From Kribbella rubisoli (GTDB taxonomy: Bacteria > Actinomycetota > Actinomycetes > Propionibacteriales > Kribbellaceae): a stretch of DNA of 64,000 nt. The notes under the pieces are model-generated. The model ran no database searches. It saw nothing but the letters and a program-made list of their open reading frames with translations, and had not been told where the DNA came from. The stretch covers positions 558,001 through 622,000 of the forward strand of contig NZ_SHKR01000015.1 in the NCBI RefSeq assembly GCF_004217145.1, read 5' to 3'. The position numbers and the translations under genes are program-made. Position 1 is the stretch's first letter. Every line of letters begins with the position of its first letter. This document shows positions 26,970 through 36,077 of the stretch, in pieces.

Positions 26970-27200
26970 GGTGATCACCCCCCCGGCGACCTCGACGATG
27001 ATCCGCCATAAAACGGACCGGCGGCCCATATTCGATCATCACTCGCCAGCACTCCGAACACCATCTTTCAAGCCTTTGCTTGAGCCGTTCGGTGAATCAC
27101 GTCAGAATTTTTCCTACTTCGCCCGAAATTGGGCACAGAAATGTGTGGGACAAAGGATGGGAAACAGGTGCAGTCTGGTGATTGAGCACTAGGGGGAACC
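26970..27200. promoter_or_regulatory. Divergent promoter region of the conflict island
   Basis: About 230 bases, clearly richer in A and T than the surroundings (for example gtcagaatttttcctacttc), lie between the CARDB-type gene and the lipoprotein gene. A short inverted repeat GCCC-gaaatt-GGGC occurs near 27120-27133. This is the likely control region for both units. Confidence 0.45.
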
Positions 27201-28364
27201 ATGTGGAACAGGGGTGTGCATTGGGGAAAGCGTCGGCCGGCGGTACTGGCGGCGGTGGTTGCCGCGACCGTTGTGTTGGTGGCGTGTGGTGGTTCGGATC
27301 ACGCTTCCCAAGCGCCGGCAAGCGACGATGAATCGGCGAGCTCCGGGCCGGCGTGGCTCGGCGGGAGCCCGAGTCCGACCGCGCCAGGGGGCGGTACGAC
27401 TTCTCCCGGCGCGGGCCCTGCGGCGACGACGCCCAGTATGACGAGCTCGTCCGGGCGGCCGGGGGCGAATACGTCGGAAACGAGAGGTCCCGGAACGGGG
27501 CAGGCAGGAACGACAGGCATGGGAACGGGTACGACCGCGACGGCTTCCGGCCCGACCGGAGTGCTGGAGTTGAAGGTACCGGCACAGTCGGTGCTGCCCG
27601 ATGGTGCATTCTCGATCGTCGCGAGGCACTCGGCCGGTAAACCGGTAACGGTGACGGCGAGTCCGGCCGGCGTGTGTCGGGCCGAGTCGAAGCGGATCCG
27701 CCCGCTGGCGGCGGGAACCTGCGTCGTCTCGGCGACCGCGGACGGCACCTCGGTGAACCGCTCGGTGCGAATCGTGAAAGGCACTCCCAAAATCAGCTGG
27801 GCCCTGAAGGGAGAAACGCGGAATAGTTTCGCGTACCGACCGCACGGGATTCGTACGTCATCCGACGGTCAATGGACCGCCCGGAGCCTCACGACAAATC
27901 AATGTGCGATCAAGGGCTCGATGATTGCAGCGGTCGCGGTGATGAACACGTCGTCACTGGGAATGTGCAGGGTGCAAGTGGACGTGGCCGGAACTGCCCG
28001 GTGGTTGCCGGCACGCCTCGTCCTGAAGACACGGATCGTCGAGTCGGTGCTCTCGTTCGCGGTATCGAGCAGCACCGATACGGTCGAAGCGGATGTACCG
28101 TTCGAGGTCAAGGTTCGCATGACCTATCCGGATTCCAGCCTTGATGGTTATTACGGCCTGGACGTGTCGGGCTGCGGAGTGTCTGTTTTTGATCGGGAGG
28201 ACAGCAACCGCACCCGCACATTCAAAGTCTCGTCGACTGCGGCGGACCTCAAGCGCGATACCGATAGCGGGCACTGCACGCTGACCGTGCACGCCGGGGT
28301 AGCCGGAACTCTTCAGCTTCTAGGTGAGTACAACATCCGCAAGACCCTCGCCGTGTCGCTCTGA
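27201..28364 (+). CDS. Secreted lipoprotein coupled to the TIR gene
   Basis: A 387-residue lipoprotein. The N-terminus is basic, then hydrophobic, with a lipobox LVAC in which C29 is the acylated residue. Residues about 32-120 are a Ser/Thr/Gly/Pro-rich stalk. The remainder looks like tandem beta-sandwich domains with paired cysteines (VCRAES..., GTCVVSA, NQCAIKG, MCRVQV, GCGVSV, HCTLTV). The ATG follows AGGGGGAA. Its TGA shares one base with the ATG of the TIR-STAND gene, so the two are translationally coupled and probably form one system. The lipoprotein should sit on the outer face of the membrane. Confidence 0.82.
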   Translation: MWNRGVHWGKRRPAVLAAVVAATVVLVACGGSDHASQAPASDDESASSGPAWLGGSPSPTAPGGGTTSPGAGPAATTPSMTSSSGRPGANTSETRGPGTGQAGTTGMGTGTTATASGPTGVLELKVPAQSVLPDGAFSIVARHSAGKPVTVTASPAGVCRAESKRIRPLAAGTCVVSATADGTSVNRSVRIVKGTPKISWALKGETRNSFAYRPHGIRTSSDGQWTARSLTTNQCAIKGSMIAAVAVMNTSSLGMCRVQVDVAGTARWLPARLVLKTRIVESVLSFAVSSSTDTVEADVPFEVKVRMTYPDSSLDGYYGLDVSGCGVSVFDREDSNRTRTFKVSSTAADLKRDTDSGHCTLTVHAGVAGTLQLLGEYNIRKTLAVSL

Positions 28365-31300
28365 TGAGTGCCGTCTTCATCAGTCACTCGAATGTGGCCC
28401 GCGACCAGGCGGAGGCCGAGGCATTCGGGAAGGCGCTCGCGGATGCCGGGTACGAGAACGTGTTTCTCGATGTCACGAGCCTGCTGCCGATGCGGGATTG
28501 GGAGATGCAGTTGCATCGCCAGCTCGCGGTGGCGGACGTCGTGGTGTTCGTGTACTCGGCGGTGTCCGCGGACTCGGCGTGGTGTCATCGGGAGATCGGG
28601 ATTGCCCGCTTCCGGAACCGGCCGGTGCTCGTGGTCCCGATCGACGACCTCGAGCCATTCACCGCGCTCGGAAGCTTGCATCAGTTGCGGTTCCGGCCCG
28701 AGACCGAGCAGCGTCACAAGGAGGTGCTGGCCGCACTCCGGCGGTCCGGCTACGAACCCGACGCGGGGTTCAAGTGGGACGTCGACGAGCCACCGTACCC
28801 CGGGCTGGACTCGTTCGAGGCCGATCGGGCGGCGGTGTTCTTCGGTCGCGACCAGGACATCCGTGATCTGGAGAGCTCGCTGAACCCGACCCGCCGTGGG
28901 GGTTCCGTCGTGCTACTCGCGGGCGCGTCGGGCACCGGCAAATCGTCGCTTGTGAAGGCCGGGCTGCTGCCGCGGCTCGGCCGCCGGCCCGAGTGGTTGG
29001 TCCTCGGCGTCCTCGAGCCCGGACCGAACTTCCGGAGCGACCTCGCCCACGCGATGGACGGTCTACCAACGGCCGCCACTCCCGAGGCCTCCGAGGAGGA
29101 GGTCCGAGCTCCGCTCCTGGTGCTCGATCAGGCCGAACGCCTGCTGGCGGATCCGGAGCGCACCGAACAAGGGATCCCGGCACTCGACGACCTTGCCGCC
29201 GCGCTGGCCAGGTTGCGTAGCCTGCACGTGATCATGGTGACCAAGACCGTCGACACGAACCTCACCACTCCGATCGCGGATCGCCTGGTGGCAAAGAACC
29301 TGTTGGTGGGGATGAATCGCAGACAACTGTTCGACGTGGTCACCGAGCCGGCGGCCAGGGCCGGCGTGACGGTCGAGACCGAGGTGGTCGCCCGGCTGGT
29401 CGACGAGACGCCGTCCGGCGATGCCTTGCCGTTGCTCGCGATCACGCTGGCGAAGATGTGGGAGCACCGGTCGCGCAGTGATGCGCTGCGAATCCAGGAC
29501 TACCAGTACGTCGGTGGGGTGATGACCATCCTCGAGGGCGTCACCCGGACCGCGCTGCAACGGCTTCCGCGCGTATCGGAGGACGACGCCGCGGCGACTA
29601 TCCTGACCTTCGTCTCGGTGGTGGACGAGTCCGCGGAGCCGATCTCGGTGGCGCGTCGACTCGACTCGTTCACCGGGACGCAGCGGGACGTCATCGATGC
29701 GTTCGCCGAGCAACGACTGGTGACGATTCGGGACGCGACCGGCGACGCTCCCACCGTCGCGCTGACCCACGACGCACTGATGACGTCATGGCAGAGTCTC
29801 GCCAAAGCAATCAAGGACGAGCACGCTCAACTGGTCCTGGAGAACGATGTTCGACGGGAGGCGCGCCGCGGCGAAGGGGAGTGGACCCTGCTGACCGGCC
29901 AGCGGCTGGATGATGCGCTGGCCCGGTTCAGGAACCGCGAAGTCGACGAGAAGACTGTGCGCTATCTGGCGGCGTGCGAGCGGGCGCGGGACGAGACCGC
30001 CGCGGCGCGGGAACGGGCGACGCGATTGCGGATCCAGCGGAGGCGATGGAGTGTGCTGGCAGCCGTCGGCATCGTGGTCGCACTCGTTGCCTCGGTCGGA
30101 GTCGTCGTCCTGCGTCGGCAGAACACGCAGATCGCCGCCCTCGAGCAGGCCGCCCGCGCGGTGAGTCTGTCCGGCTCTCGTCGCGATGCGGCCCTGACGG
30201 AAGCACTCGGAGCGGTACGGCGTTCGCCCGATTCGGCGACCTACTCGGCGCTTCTGCAGGTGCTCACCGATCAGCCGGGAGCCCGTCAATACCTGGCTGG
30301 GCGCGATTCACACATCACCGACGCGGCTTGGACGGACGGGGAAGGGCTGGTGCTGGCCTCTGGGGGAGGCGTCGAGCGGGTCGACGAGCGGACGGCCGAG
30401 CGGCAGGCCATCGTATCCGGAGCCGGCCAGGGGGACGCCGTTGCTGCCAGCAAGAACAGGTCGGTCGTTGCCATGGTGAACGACGAGCGGCTGGTGATGC
30501 TGGAGGGCGACCGGACCAAGCTTGTGCCGGCTGAGTCGCAGCCCTGGTTGGGGATCGTTGCCGTCGATGCGGTCGGCGACCACATCGGGGTGGCTGATCT
30601 GACTCCGCGGATCAGCGTGCTCGACCGGAGCGGCCGATCGACCGCGTCCTGGACGACCAAGAGAGTTCCTGCGGACCTGGCGATCTCGGACGACGGACTC
30701 AGTCTGGCTGCCGTCGACCAGACCGGCGAGGCGACTGTGTTCGACGTACGGTCCCATGCGGTGAAAGTGTTCGAAACCAGCAGCTCGCAGCTGGTAGGCG
30801 TCACCATGTCTGCGGATGGCGGCGCGGTGACGACGGTGTCGTCACAAGGACTCGTCGAGTCGATCCGTACGGCGGGACCGGCGACGAGCAGACCGGTCAA
30901 GACGCCAGGACAGGCCACCACTGCGGCGTTCCTGAATGACGGCGTGCTCGCGATCGGCCATCAGGACGGCTCGATCGCGTTGCTGGATCAGCGGACCGAC
31001 AATCTGCTCGCGTTGTTCGGCTCGCACCGATCCGCGGTTAGGAGTATCGCTGGTACGTCGTCCCGGCTCGTCTCGGTGGCGTACGACGGCGAGGTCGTCA
31101 TCTGGGACGGTCCGGGCGCGGTTCCGTTGCTGGGCGTGCCGGTAGCGTCGCAGACACAGCTCGCGGACGTCGGCCAGGACGGTCAGTTGGTGACCGTGGA
31201 CGAGGACGATTGGACGGTCACCGTCCGACCGCGTTCGGGTTCGCCGAAGTCTGGGCATCCGGTCGACGACGGGCCGGCCGCGGTCGCGGCGGGCAGCGCC

Positions 31301-32056
31301 GGACAGCTGGCGGTGGCAACCTCGCGCGGTTCCGTTCTGACCCTCGACCAGGATCTCGTACCTGGTCGGGAGATCCAGGTGTCGACCGCGAAGATCCTAA
31401 GCTTGGAGTGGGTCGGGGATCGGTTGGCCGTCGGCACGGCGGCCGGAGAGCTCGCGCTGGTGCACGGCGATCAGGTCGAGCGGCGGGTTCAGGCTAGGGC
31501 GGGCGACGGGATTCGGGTCCTGCAATCTTTGCCGGACGGATCGGTCGCCTGGGGCACGGTCCACGGGGTCGTTGGAACCTGGTCGCTACGGAGCGATGCC
31601 GTCCGCACCCTCGGCGCCGGGCACGACGGCAGGGAGGTCGCGAGTCTCGCGTACGACGACTCCGGCCGGGTGCTGTACTCAGGCGCCGACGATCGTCAGG
31701 CACTCGCTTGGAGGCTGTCCGAGTCGGACCCGGTCGAGCCCACGAAAGTGGCGTCACATGAGGACGCAGTGATAGGCCTCGGCCTGTTCGCCGGTGACGG
31801 TCAGAGCTGGTTGGCGACCGCGAGCCAGGATCGTTCGATCCAGCTGTGGGACCGGACAACCGCTACGCCGGTCGGCCTGGCGATCCCGGCTCCTGACGGA
31901 ACTCGATTCGAATGGGCCGCGACCGGTGCCGACCGCTTCATCACTCGCGACACTGTTGGGCGTGTCATCGCCTGGGACCTCTCGCCGTCCGGGCTCGTCC
32001 GCACCGCCTGCAAAGTCCTGCTGGCATCCGAGCGCCCGTCGACCTGCGTCTCCTGA
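28364..32056 (+). CDS. TIR-STAND-TM-WD40 protein
   Basis: A 1,230-residue multidomain protein. Residues 1-120 form a TIR domain (AVFISHSN start, VVVFVYSAVS, SAWCHREIGI); E77 sits where NAD-cleaving TIR domains have their catalytic Glu. A STAND-type ATPase starts near residue 143 (YPGLDSFEADRAAVFFGRD), with Walker A GASGTGKSS near 187 and Walker B-like LLVLDQAERLL near 250. A single hydrophobic helix, VLAAVGIVVALVASVGVVVL at about 563-582, is preceded by a very basic stretch. About 640 residues of WD40-like blades follow (VVIWDG, ALAWRL, IQLWDR). The charge pattern suggests TIR and ATPase inside and the propeller outside. The likely role is a signal-gated NADase, possibly defensive. It is coupled to the lipoprotein upstream. 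Confidence 0.88.
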   Translation: MSAVFISHSNVARDQAEAEAFGKALADAGYENVFLDVTSLLPMRDWEMQLHRQLAVADVVVFVYSAVSADSAWCHREIGIARFRNRPVLVVPIDDLEPFTALGSLHQLRFRPETEQRHKEVLAALRRSGYEPDAGFKWDVDEPPYPGLDSFEADRAAVFFGRDQDIRDLESSLNPTRRGGSVVLLAGASGTGKSSLVKAGLLPRLGRRPEWLVLGVLEPGPNFRSDLAHAMDGLPTAATPEASEEEVRAPLLVLDQAERLLADPERTEQGIPALDDLAAALARLRSLHVIMVTKTVDTNLTTPIADRLVAKNLLVGMNRRQLFDVVTEPAARAGVTVETEVVARLVDETPSGDALPLLAITLAKMWEHRSRSDALRIQDYQYVGGVMTILEGVTRTALQRLPRVSEDDAAATILTFVSVVDESAEPISVARRLDSFTGTQRDVIDAFAEQRLVTIRDATGDAPTVALTHDALMTSWQSLAKAIKDEHAQLVLENDVRREARRGEGEWTLLTGQRLDDALARFRNREVDEKTVRYLAACERARDETAAARERATRLRIQRRRWSVLAAVGIVVALVASVGVVVLRRQNTQIAALEQAARAVSLSGSRRDAALTEALGAVRRSPDSATYSALLQVLTDQPGARQYLAGRDSHITDAAWTDGEGLVLASGGGVERVDERTAERQAIVSGAGQGDAVAASKNRSVVAMVNDERLVMLEGDRTKLVPAESQPWLGIVAVDAVGDHIGVADLTPRISVLDRSGRSTASWTTKRVPADLAISDDGLSLAAVDQTGEATVFDVRSHAVKVFETSSSQLVGVTMSADGGAVTTVSSQGLVESIRTAGPATSRPVKTPGQATTAAFLNDGVLAIGHQDGSIALLDQRTDNLLALFGSHRSAVRSIAGTSSRLVSVAYDGEVVIWDGPGAVPLLGVPVASQTQLADVGQDGQLVTVDEDDWTVTVRPRSGSPKSGHPVDDGPAAVAAGSAGQLAVATSRGSVLTLDQDLVPGREIQVSTAKILSLEWVGDRLAVGTAAGELALVHGDQVERRVQARAGDGIRVLQSLPDGSVAWGTVHGVVGTWSLRSDAVRTLGAGHDGREVASLAYDDSGRVLYSGADDRQALAWRLSESDPVEPTKVASHEDAVIGLGLFAGDGQSWLATASQDRSIQLWDRTTATPVGLAIPAPDGTRFEWAATGADRFITRDTVGRVIAWDLSPSGLVRTACKVLLASERPSTCVS

Positions 32057-32074
32057 CCCGCCGACAATCGCGGG
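32057..32074. terminator. Small hairpin between convergent genes
   Basis: CCCGC at 32057-32061 pairs with GCGGG at 32070-32074 around an 8-base loop, immediately after the TIR gene stop and just before the SLATT gene stop. It is short and may be only a weak terminator. Confidence 0.4.
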
Positions 32075-32075
32075 G

Positions 32076-32960
32076 CTAGCTGGAGGAGCGGGAGGCTCGC
32101 CACATGGTGTGTTCGCGGCTGATGGCTTCCTCGGAGTCGGCGACGAGTTGGGGCCACTCGGTGTCACTCGTGCACCGTTCGAGCGCATTCCGGGCGATGG
32201 ACAGTTCCTGACTGGCGTAGGTGTAGGCGCGTTGCAGGTTCTCGTGCTGCCGGATGCCGAGCCAGGCCGCGCCGGCGCCGACGAAGGCCGCGATGATGCC
32301 GCCGGCATCGATCGGGATCAGGTCGCTCGCTCGCCCGAACGCGAAGAACACCCCGAGACCTTCGGCCGCGATCAGCGCCGTACGCCATTGATTCGATCGC
32401 TTGCGGCTGATCAGGGCCCTCGTGCGGTACCAGTTCAGCTGGACGTCGATACGGTCGCGCAGGTACACACGTCGGCGGTCCTGCAGATCAAGCCCTCTGA
32501 CCTGTGCCATCGCAGTACTGATCGGTGGTTTGTCCGACGGATAGATGTCGGTCTTGGGGCCGTCGTCCAGAAGGCGATGAAGGTCGGCGAGATAGCGGTC
32601 CTCGGCCGAGGCATCGGCCTTGGGGTACGGCGCTGCCCCGACCGCGAAACGCCAGGCCATCGTCTTCGCCGACTCCGCGAACGCGCGACCGTCGTACCAC
32701 CGTCGTTCGGGTTTCCTCGCCCAGAGCCAGGCTTCTGCGCACAGTACGCCGAGGAAGAGGCCGGCGACGGCGAGGGCGAGACCGCGCGGACCAGAGAAGG
32801 CGCTGATGACAGCCGAGACGGCGGCCAGCCCGAGCTTGATCCCGCTGGCGACGACGAAGTAGCGCTGTCCTTCCAGGGACGCCCTGTCCCCGGCGTCGTG
32901 AAGTCCCGGCAGGTCGTCGTCGGTCATCGTCCGTGCGGAGCTGCTCATTGGTACCGTCAA
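32076..32960 (-). CDS. SLATT / DUF4231-type membrane effector
   Basis: A 294-residue membrane protein with two hydrophobic hairpins: FVVASGIKLGLAAVSAVISAF with LALAVAGLFLGVLCAEAWLW early, and LIAAEGLGVFFAF with GGIIAAFVGAGAAWLGI late. Basic and aromatic linkers include YLRDRIDVQLNWYRTRA, which matches the DUF4231/SLATT pattern Q..WY..RA. SLATT proteins are predicted pore-forming effectors paired with SLOG or TIR nucleotide sensors in conflict systems. Here a SLOG-like gene begins 131 bases away on the opposite strand. The TTG at 32960 has GGAGG at good spacing; the ATG at 32948 is too far from it. Confidence 0.78.
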   Translation of the reverse strand: MTVPMSSSARTMTDDDLPGLHDAGDRASLEGQRYFVVASGIKLGLAAVSAVISAFSGPRGLALAVAGLFLGVLCAEAWLWARKPERRWYDGRAFAESAKTMAWRFAVGAAPYPKADASAEDRYLADLHRLLDDGPKTDIYPSDKPPISTAMAQVRGLDLQDRRRVYLRDRIDVQLNWYRTRALISRKRSNQWRTALIAAEGLGVFFAFGRASDLIPIDAGGIIAAFVGAGAAWLGIRQHENLQRAYTYASQELSIARNALERCTSDTEWPQLVADSEEAISREHTMWRASRSSS

Positions 32961-33091
32961 GGGGTCCTCCCCGGTGATGCCGCGACTGACGACCCTGCTG
33001 CGCGGCGGGTCTTGTCCCGACAGCGAGGTCAGCGCAGTTTCATGACATCACCAGACGCCAGTTGTCGCCACATAGCTTCGAAAGGAAACCT

Positions 33092-33577
33092 GTGACCAAA
33101 GTCGGCGTGACTGGCCATCGGGGACTTCCTTCGACTGCAGAGACGCAGGCGCGGCGGGATCTCCGGCAGCTGCTTCGTAGCTTGCCTGCCCCCGTCCTTG
33201 GCCTGAGCAGCCTGGCAATTGGTGCTGATCAACTGTTCGCCGAGCTGACCCTGGAGCTCGGAGGCGCGCTGCATGCAATCATTCCGGCTGCGGACTTCGA
33301 AACGACGTTCGCGCCACGGGATCAGGCTCGGTACTTAGACTTGCTGTCGCAAGCCGATGAAGTGACTGTGCTCGACTTCCTGCAGTCCACGGACGAGGCG
33401 TACGACGCGGCTGGCCGCTTCATCGTCGATCACTGCGACACCCTGTTCGCGGTTTGGGACGGCGAGCCCGCTCGTGGACCAGGCGGCACCGCCGACGCCG
33501 TTTCCTATGCGCGCTCAGTGGGCCGCGAGGTGCTGATCTCCTGGCCACACGGTGTCCTGCGCGAGACGGAAGCCTAG
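33092..33577 (+). CDS. SLOG-like nucleotide-binding sensor protein
   Basis: A 161-residue Rossmann-like protein. It opens with KVGVTGHRGLP, the glycine-rich start of the SLOG / DUF1273 type, followed by LGLSSLAIGADQLFAELTLELGG, VTVLDFLQSTDEAYDAAGRFIVDHCDTLFAVWDG, and a glycine-rich GPGGTADAVSYAR loop near the end. These are the binding-site elements of the SLOG superfamily. With the divergent SLATT gene it makes a sensor-plus-pore pair of the kind predicted for nucleotide-signal conflict systems. GTG start with AAAGGA seven bases upstream. The stop codon lies inside a hairpin shared with the convergent gene. Confidence 0.78.
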   Translation: MTKVGVTGHRGLPSTAETQARRDLRQLLRSLPAPVLGLSSLAIGADQLFAELTLELGGALHAIIPAADFETTFAPRDQARYLDLLSQADEVTVLDFLQSTDEAYDAAGRFIVDHCDTLFAVWDGEPARGPGGTADAVSYARSVGREVLISWPHGVLRETEA

Positions 33578-33596
33578 GCGCAGATGATCGCCTAGG
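33573..33596. terminator. Perfect hairpin containing the stops of two convergent genes
   Basis: CCTAGGCG at 33573-33580 and CGCCTAGG at 33589-33596 form a perfect 8-bp stem with an 8-base loop. The TAG of the SLOG gene lies in the left arm and the TAG of the cNMP-domain gene lies symmetrically in the right arm. It probably terminates the injection-system operon from one side and the SLOG gene from the other. Confidence 0.75.
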
Positions 33597-33966
33597 TTGC
33601 CGAACGTAGAACTCGGGCAAGTCCGACGGCAACCTCAAAGCACAGACCGGCGTCAGCGAGAAGTTCCTGGCGGAACTCTTCTGACGGCATACCCATAATT
33701 TCCGAGCTTTGAGTCGCGCTTGCCGAGACCGTTCGCAAACCGCCATCGAGTGCCGAAGATTCACCGACAATATCGCCGGACAACTTCTCGGCAATCAGTA
33801 TTGATGATCCGTCCTCGCCCGCTCTGTGGAGAGCCAGCCGTCCGTCGGAGATGTAATAGACGGTTTGGGGTTCGCTGCCTTGCTCATACAGGAGTTCGCC
33901 AGACTCGAGTCGCTGCTGAACCCCCTTGGTCCTGAACAATCTGGTGAGATGCTGGTCATTCACCAT
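33592..33966 (-). CDS. Cyclic-nucleotide-binding domain protein, last gene of the injection-system operon
   Basis: A 124-residue stand-alone cNMP-binding domain: a beta-roll with LESGELLYEQGSEPQTVYYI and GRLALHRAG, then GDIVGESSALDGG in the place of the phosphate-binding cassette, and helices at the end. No DNA-binding domain is attached. The cassette lacks the usual Arg next to the cyclic phosphate (it reads LDGGLRTVSASA), so ligand binding is uncertain. ATG at 33966 with AAAGGAGA upstream. Small cNMP-domain proteins are often found in contractile injection clusters of actinobacteria; the role may be regulatory or structural. Confidence 0.75.
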   Translation of the reverse strand: MVNDQHLTRLFRTKGVQQRLESGELLYEQGSEPQTVYYISDGRLALHRAGEDGSSILIAEKLSGDIVGESSALDGGLRTVSASATQSSEIMGMPSEEFRQELLADAGLCFEVAVGLARVLRSAT

Positions 33967-33985
33967 CTGATTCTCCTTTGAATGG

Positions 33986-34204
33986 TTATGTGGAGGAGTC
34001 GCTGAGGAATCGGGCTACGATGCGCAGGACCTCGTCGACGTCTGCGGATCGATGTCTCCGTTGAGCGGAGGCCTGCATCACATCGAGGCTCTCCGTAATC
34101 GAGTAGAGCCGTCCATGGTCGAAGGCCTCCGAGCGAACTACGCAGACACCCGTCGTGCGACGCTGACCTGGTTCATGCTTCTGCGAGTCGGCGTTGTCAC
34201 TCAT
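33986..34204 (-). CDS. Tiny protein in the injection-system operon
   Basis: A 72-residue, very polar protein (MSDNADSQKHEPGQRRTTGV), with a helical C-terminal half (SADVDEVLRIVARFLSDSST). The start overlaps the end of the upstream gene by eight bases and the gene lies in line with the operon, which supports it being translated. No family recognised. Confidence 0.55.
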   Translation of the reverse strand: MSDNADSQKHEPGQRRTTGVCVVRSEAFDHGRLYSITESLDVMQASAQRRHRSADVDEVLRIVARFLSDSST

Positions 34205-36077
34205 CGGCGCTCGCTTTTCTGGTTTTCCCCTTCCTGGCTGTCGAGGTTCTGCCAGCCGCGGGATCCGCTGTGGCCCTCGATGACTTGCGAGGTGAGGCCT
34301 TCGAGACGGGCACGGTCATTCGGGCCGTTTCGGCGTCTCCCGCGTCTGCGGCTTCGGCCGGAAGATCGGTCTCTGTCTGGGCGAGATTGAGTATCGGGTC
34401 CCCCAGAACGACGGTGATGGTCTCCTGCTGGTCGGACGCGACGCTCGTCTCGACCGGCGGCAGGCTGGATGCAGCGTTGTCGAAGAACGGGCCGACGAGG
34501 AGAGATGCCCGAAGGTAGCCGAGCGGCCGACGGTCGTCCGACCTGACGGAGGCCCGCACGCTCTGCAAGGTCCGCTGGGTGAGGAGGTCGCGAACGAGGG
34601 GGAAGACGAGTGCAGCGTCCTCCGGTACCTGCCAGGCTTGAGCGGGGTAAGTGAGGACGCCGAGCTCCCGGATCGACTCGATGTCGAACTCTGCCTGGAC
34701 GGTCACCAGGTCCAGCGCGGGTTCCGGCGGGGTCGGCTGTGGACATTCCACTTGTTCGGCGCGAGTGAAGAGCACCCAGTCGTACGACGGCTCGCCGTTG
34801 CGCAGCGCCACGAAGACATCAATGACGCCGGTCTCGTTGCCGTAGGCCGTCGACCGCGGAGTACGCGTCCGGTCGCGGTGCTGTGCGGCGGCGAACAGGG
34901 CGCCGATGTCGCCGGGCTCGCAGGTGCAGACGTTGCGGACGAAGCGCGGACAGGCGAGATAGGTCTCGACAGCTGCGGCGACGGTCTCGAGCGTCGCGCC
35001 CCCGCGAGGGACGAATCCCGCCGGGGGAAGCTCGACGAGCTGCGGTCCAGGTGGTGCTTCAGCGAAGGCCCGGTCGTGGGGTGCCTCCAGCAGCGTGGAC
35101 AACTCTTGCTCGAATCCGCTGATCCGTCGGTCCAGTTCGTCGAGCGCCTGCTCCCGTTGTTCCCCTGATTGTTGACGTTCGGCTTCGCGGATCGATTCGA
35201 CCGCTTTCTGAAGCTCGCCGCGCAGACTGGTCGCCCGAGATGCAGCCGCGGCTGCCGGTTCGCCCTCGTTGAGCTGGACCTGGAACTGCAGAACCTGCGC
35301 AATGAACACCTGCCGTGGACGCATCCCCAGTCGCCACTGCCAGTGGTGCTCGGGCGGTGGCGCTCCTTTGTCGCGCCGGACGGTCCACTGGTCGACCTGC
35401 CAGTCGAAGTCCGCCAGTGGCGGAAGCAGTACCGCGAGCGGAAGAGTGTCGCGCGCTCGCTCGCCGAAGTTCGGCGGCCACTGCTCCGGCAGGCGAGGGT
35501 CGGTTGCCGGCCAGCGCCTGGCTTCGTCTTCCTCCTGGCGGAACCGTCGTGAGGCCAGCCAGGAACGGTGAGCGGTAACCTGCTCGGCAAGTCCGCTCTC
35601 GGTATCGACCGGCCGGATCACCAGGTACGGGCCGTCGTACGTGCGCGCAGTACGCCGTGTGCCGCCGTCGCACCCGCACGGCTCGTCGCACAGCAGGCCC
35701 TGGACGGCCTCGTCGCCATGAGGCCACGAGCCCGACCGCAATCCGACCTCGAAGTAGCGCCCTGCCTTGACGTCCAAGTCGTCGACGCGGGCTGTCAGTA
35801 CCGCGGTGGTCCGAAGCGGACGCCCATCTGCCATCAGGGCCAGGCCCGCCGAGACTCTCAGCTCGTAACCGTGCAGGCTGACGTCGAACCCGTGTACCAC
35901 CCCCGGACCGGTCGAGGCACCGACAGCGAAGGCCACATCGGTTGCGTAGCTCTCGATGAGGTTGATGTGTTCGGCCCGCAGGAACAGGCCGTCGAAAGCA
36001 GTCAGCCGATCGAAGGCGCCGGGCGTCGCGGACGAGGGCTTGGTCTCGGATGCGGAGATCGCTGGTGTTGTGGTCAT
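34197..36077 (-). CDS. Injection-system accessory protein, unknown (626 aa)
   Basis: The first 130 residues resemble the N-terminus of the preceding gene's product: both have a short hydrophobic FDGLFLRAEH / ASGMLLGTEDF segment, a 'GPGVVHGF' or 'GSGVVWGL' turn, and 'SAGLALMADGRPL' or 'GPGLAIDGRGHEL'. A cysteine cluster CDEPCGCDGG lies near residue 130 and CTCEPG near 395. A coiled-coil stretch with Q, E and R follows AVESIREAERQQSGEQREQA near 295-330. The last 70 residues are Lys/Ala/Ser-rich and disordered (KSSRATADPAAGRTSTARK). It overlaps the upstream gene as ATGA. It may be a structural tip or tail component; no named family recognised. Confidence 0.75.
   Translation of the reverse strand: MTTTPAISASETKPSSATPGAFDRLTAFDGLFLRAEHINLIESYATDVAFAVGASTGPGVVHGFDVSLHGYELRVSAGLALMADGRPLRTTAVLTARVDDLDVKAGRYFEVGLRSGSWPHGDEAVQGLLCDEPCGCDGGTRRTARTYDGPYLVIRPVDTESGLAEQVTAHRSWLASRRFRQEEDEARRWPATDPRLPEQWPPNFGERARDTLPLAVLLPPLADFDWQVDQWTVRRDKGAPPPEHHWQWRLGMRPRQVFIAQVLQFQVQLNEGEPAAAAASRATSLRGELQKAVESIREAERQQSGEQREQALDELDRRISGFEQELSTLLEAPHDRAFAEAPPGPQLVELPPAGFVPRGGATLETVAAAVETYLACPRFVRNVCTCEPGDIGALFAAAQHRDRTRTPRSTAYGNETGVIDVFVALRNGEPSYDWVLFTRAEQVECPQPTPPEPALDLVTVQAEFDIESIRELGVLTYPAQAWQVPEDAALVFPLVRDLLTQRTLQSVRASVRSDDRRPLGYLRASLLVGPFFDNAASSLPPVETSVASDQQETITVVLGDPILNLAQTETDLPAEAADAGDAETARMTVPVSKASPRKSSRATADPAAGRTSTARKGKTRKASADE

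Noticed and set aside
18037..32056. A complete two-gene Thoeris system
   Set aside because: The SIR2-SLOG gene fits ThsA, but there is no adjacent stand-alone TIR gene; the TIR domain in this window belongs to a large STAND-WD40 protein with its own coupled partner.
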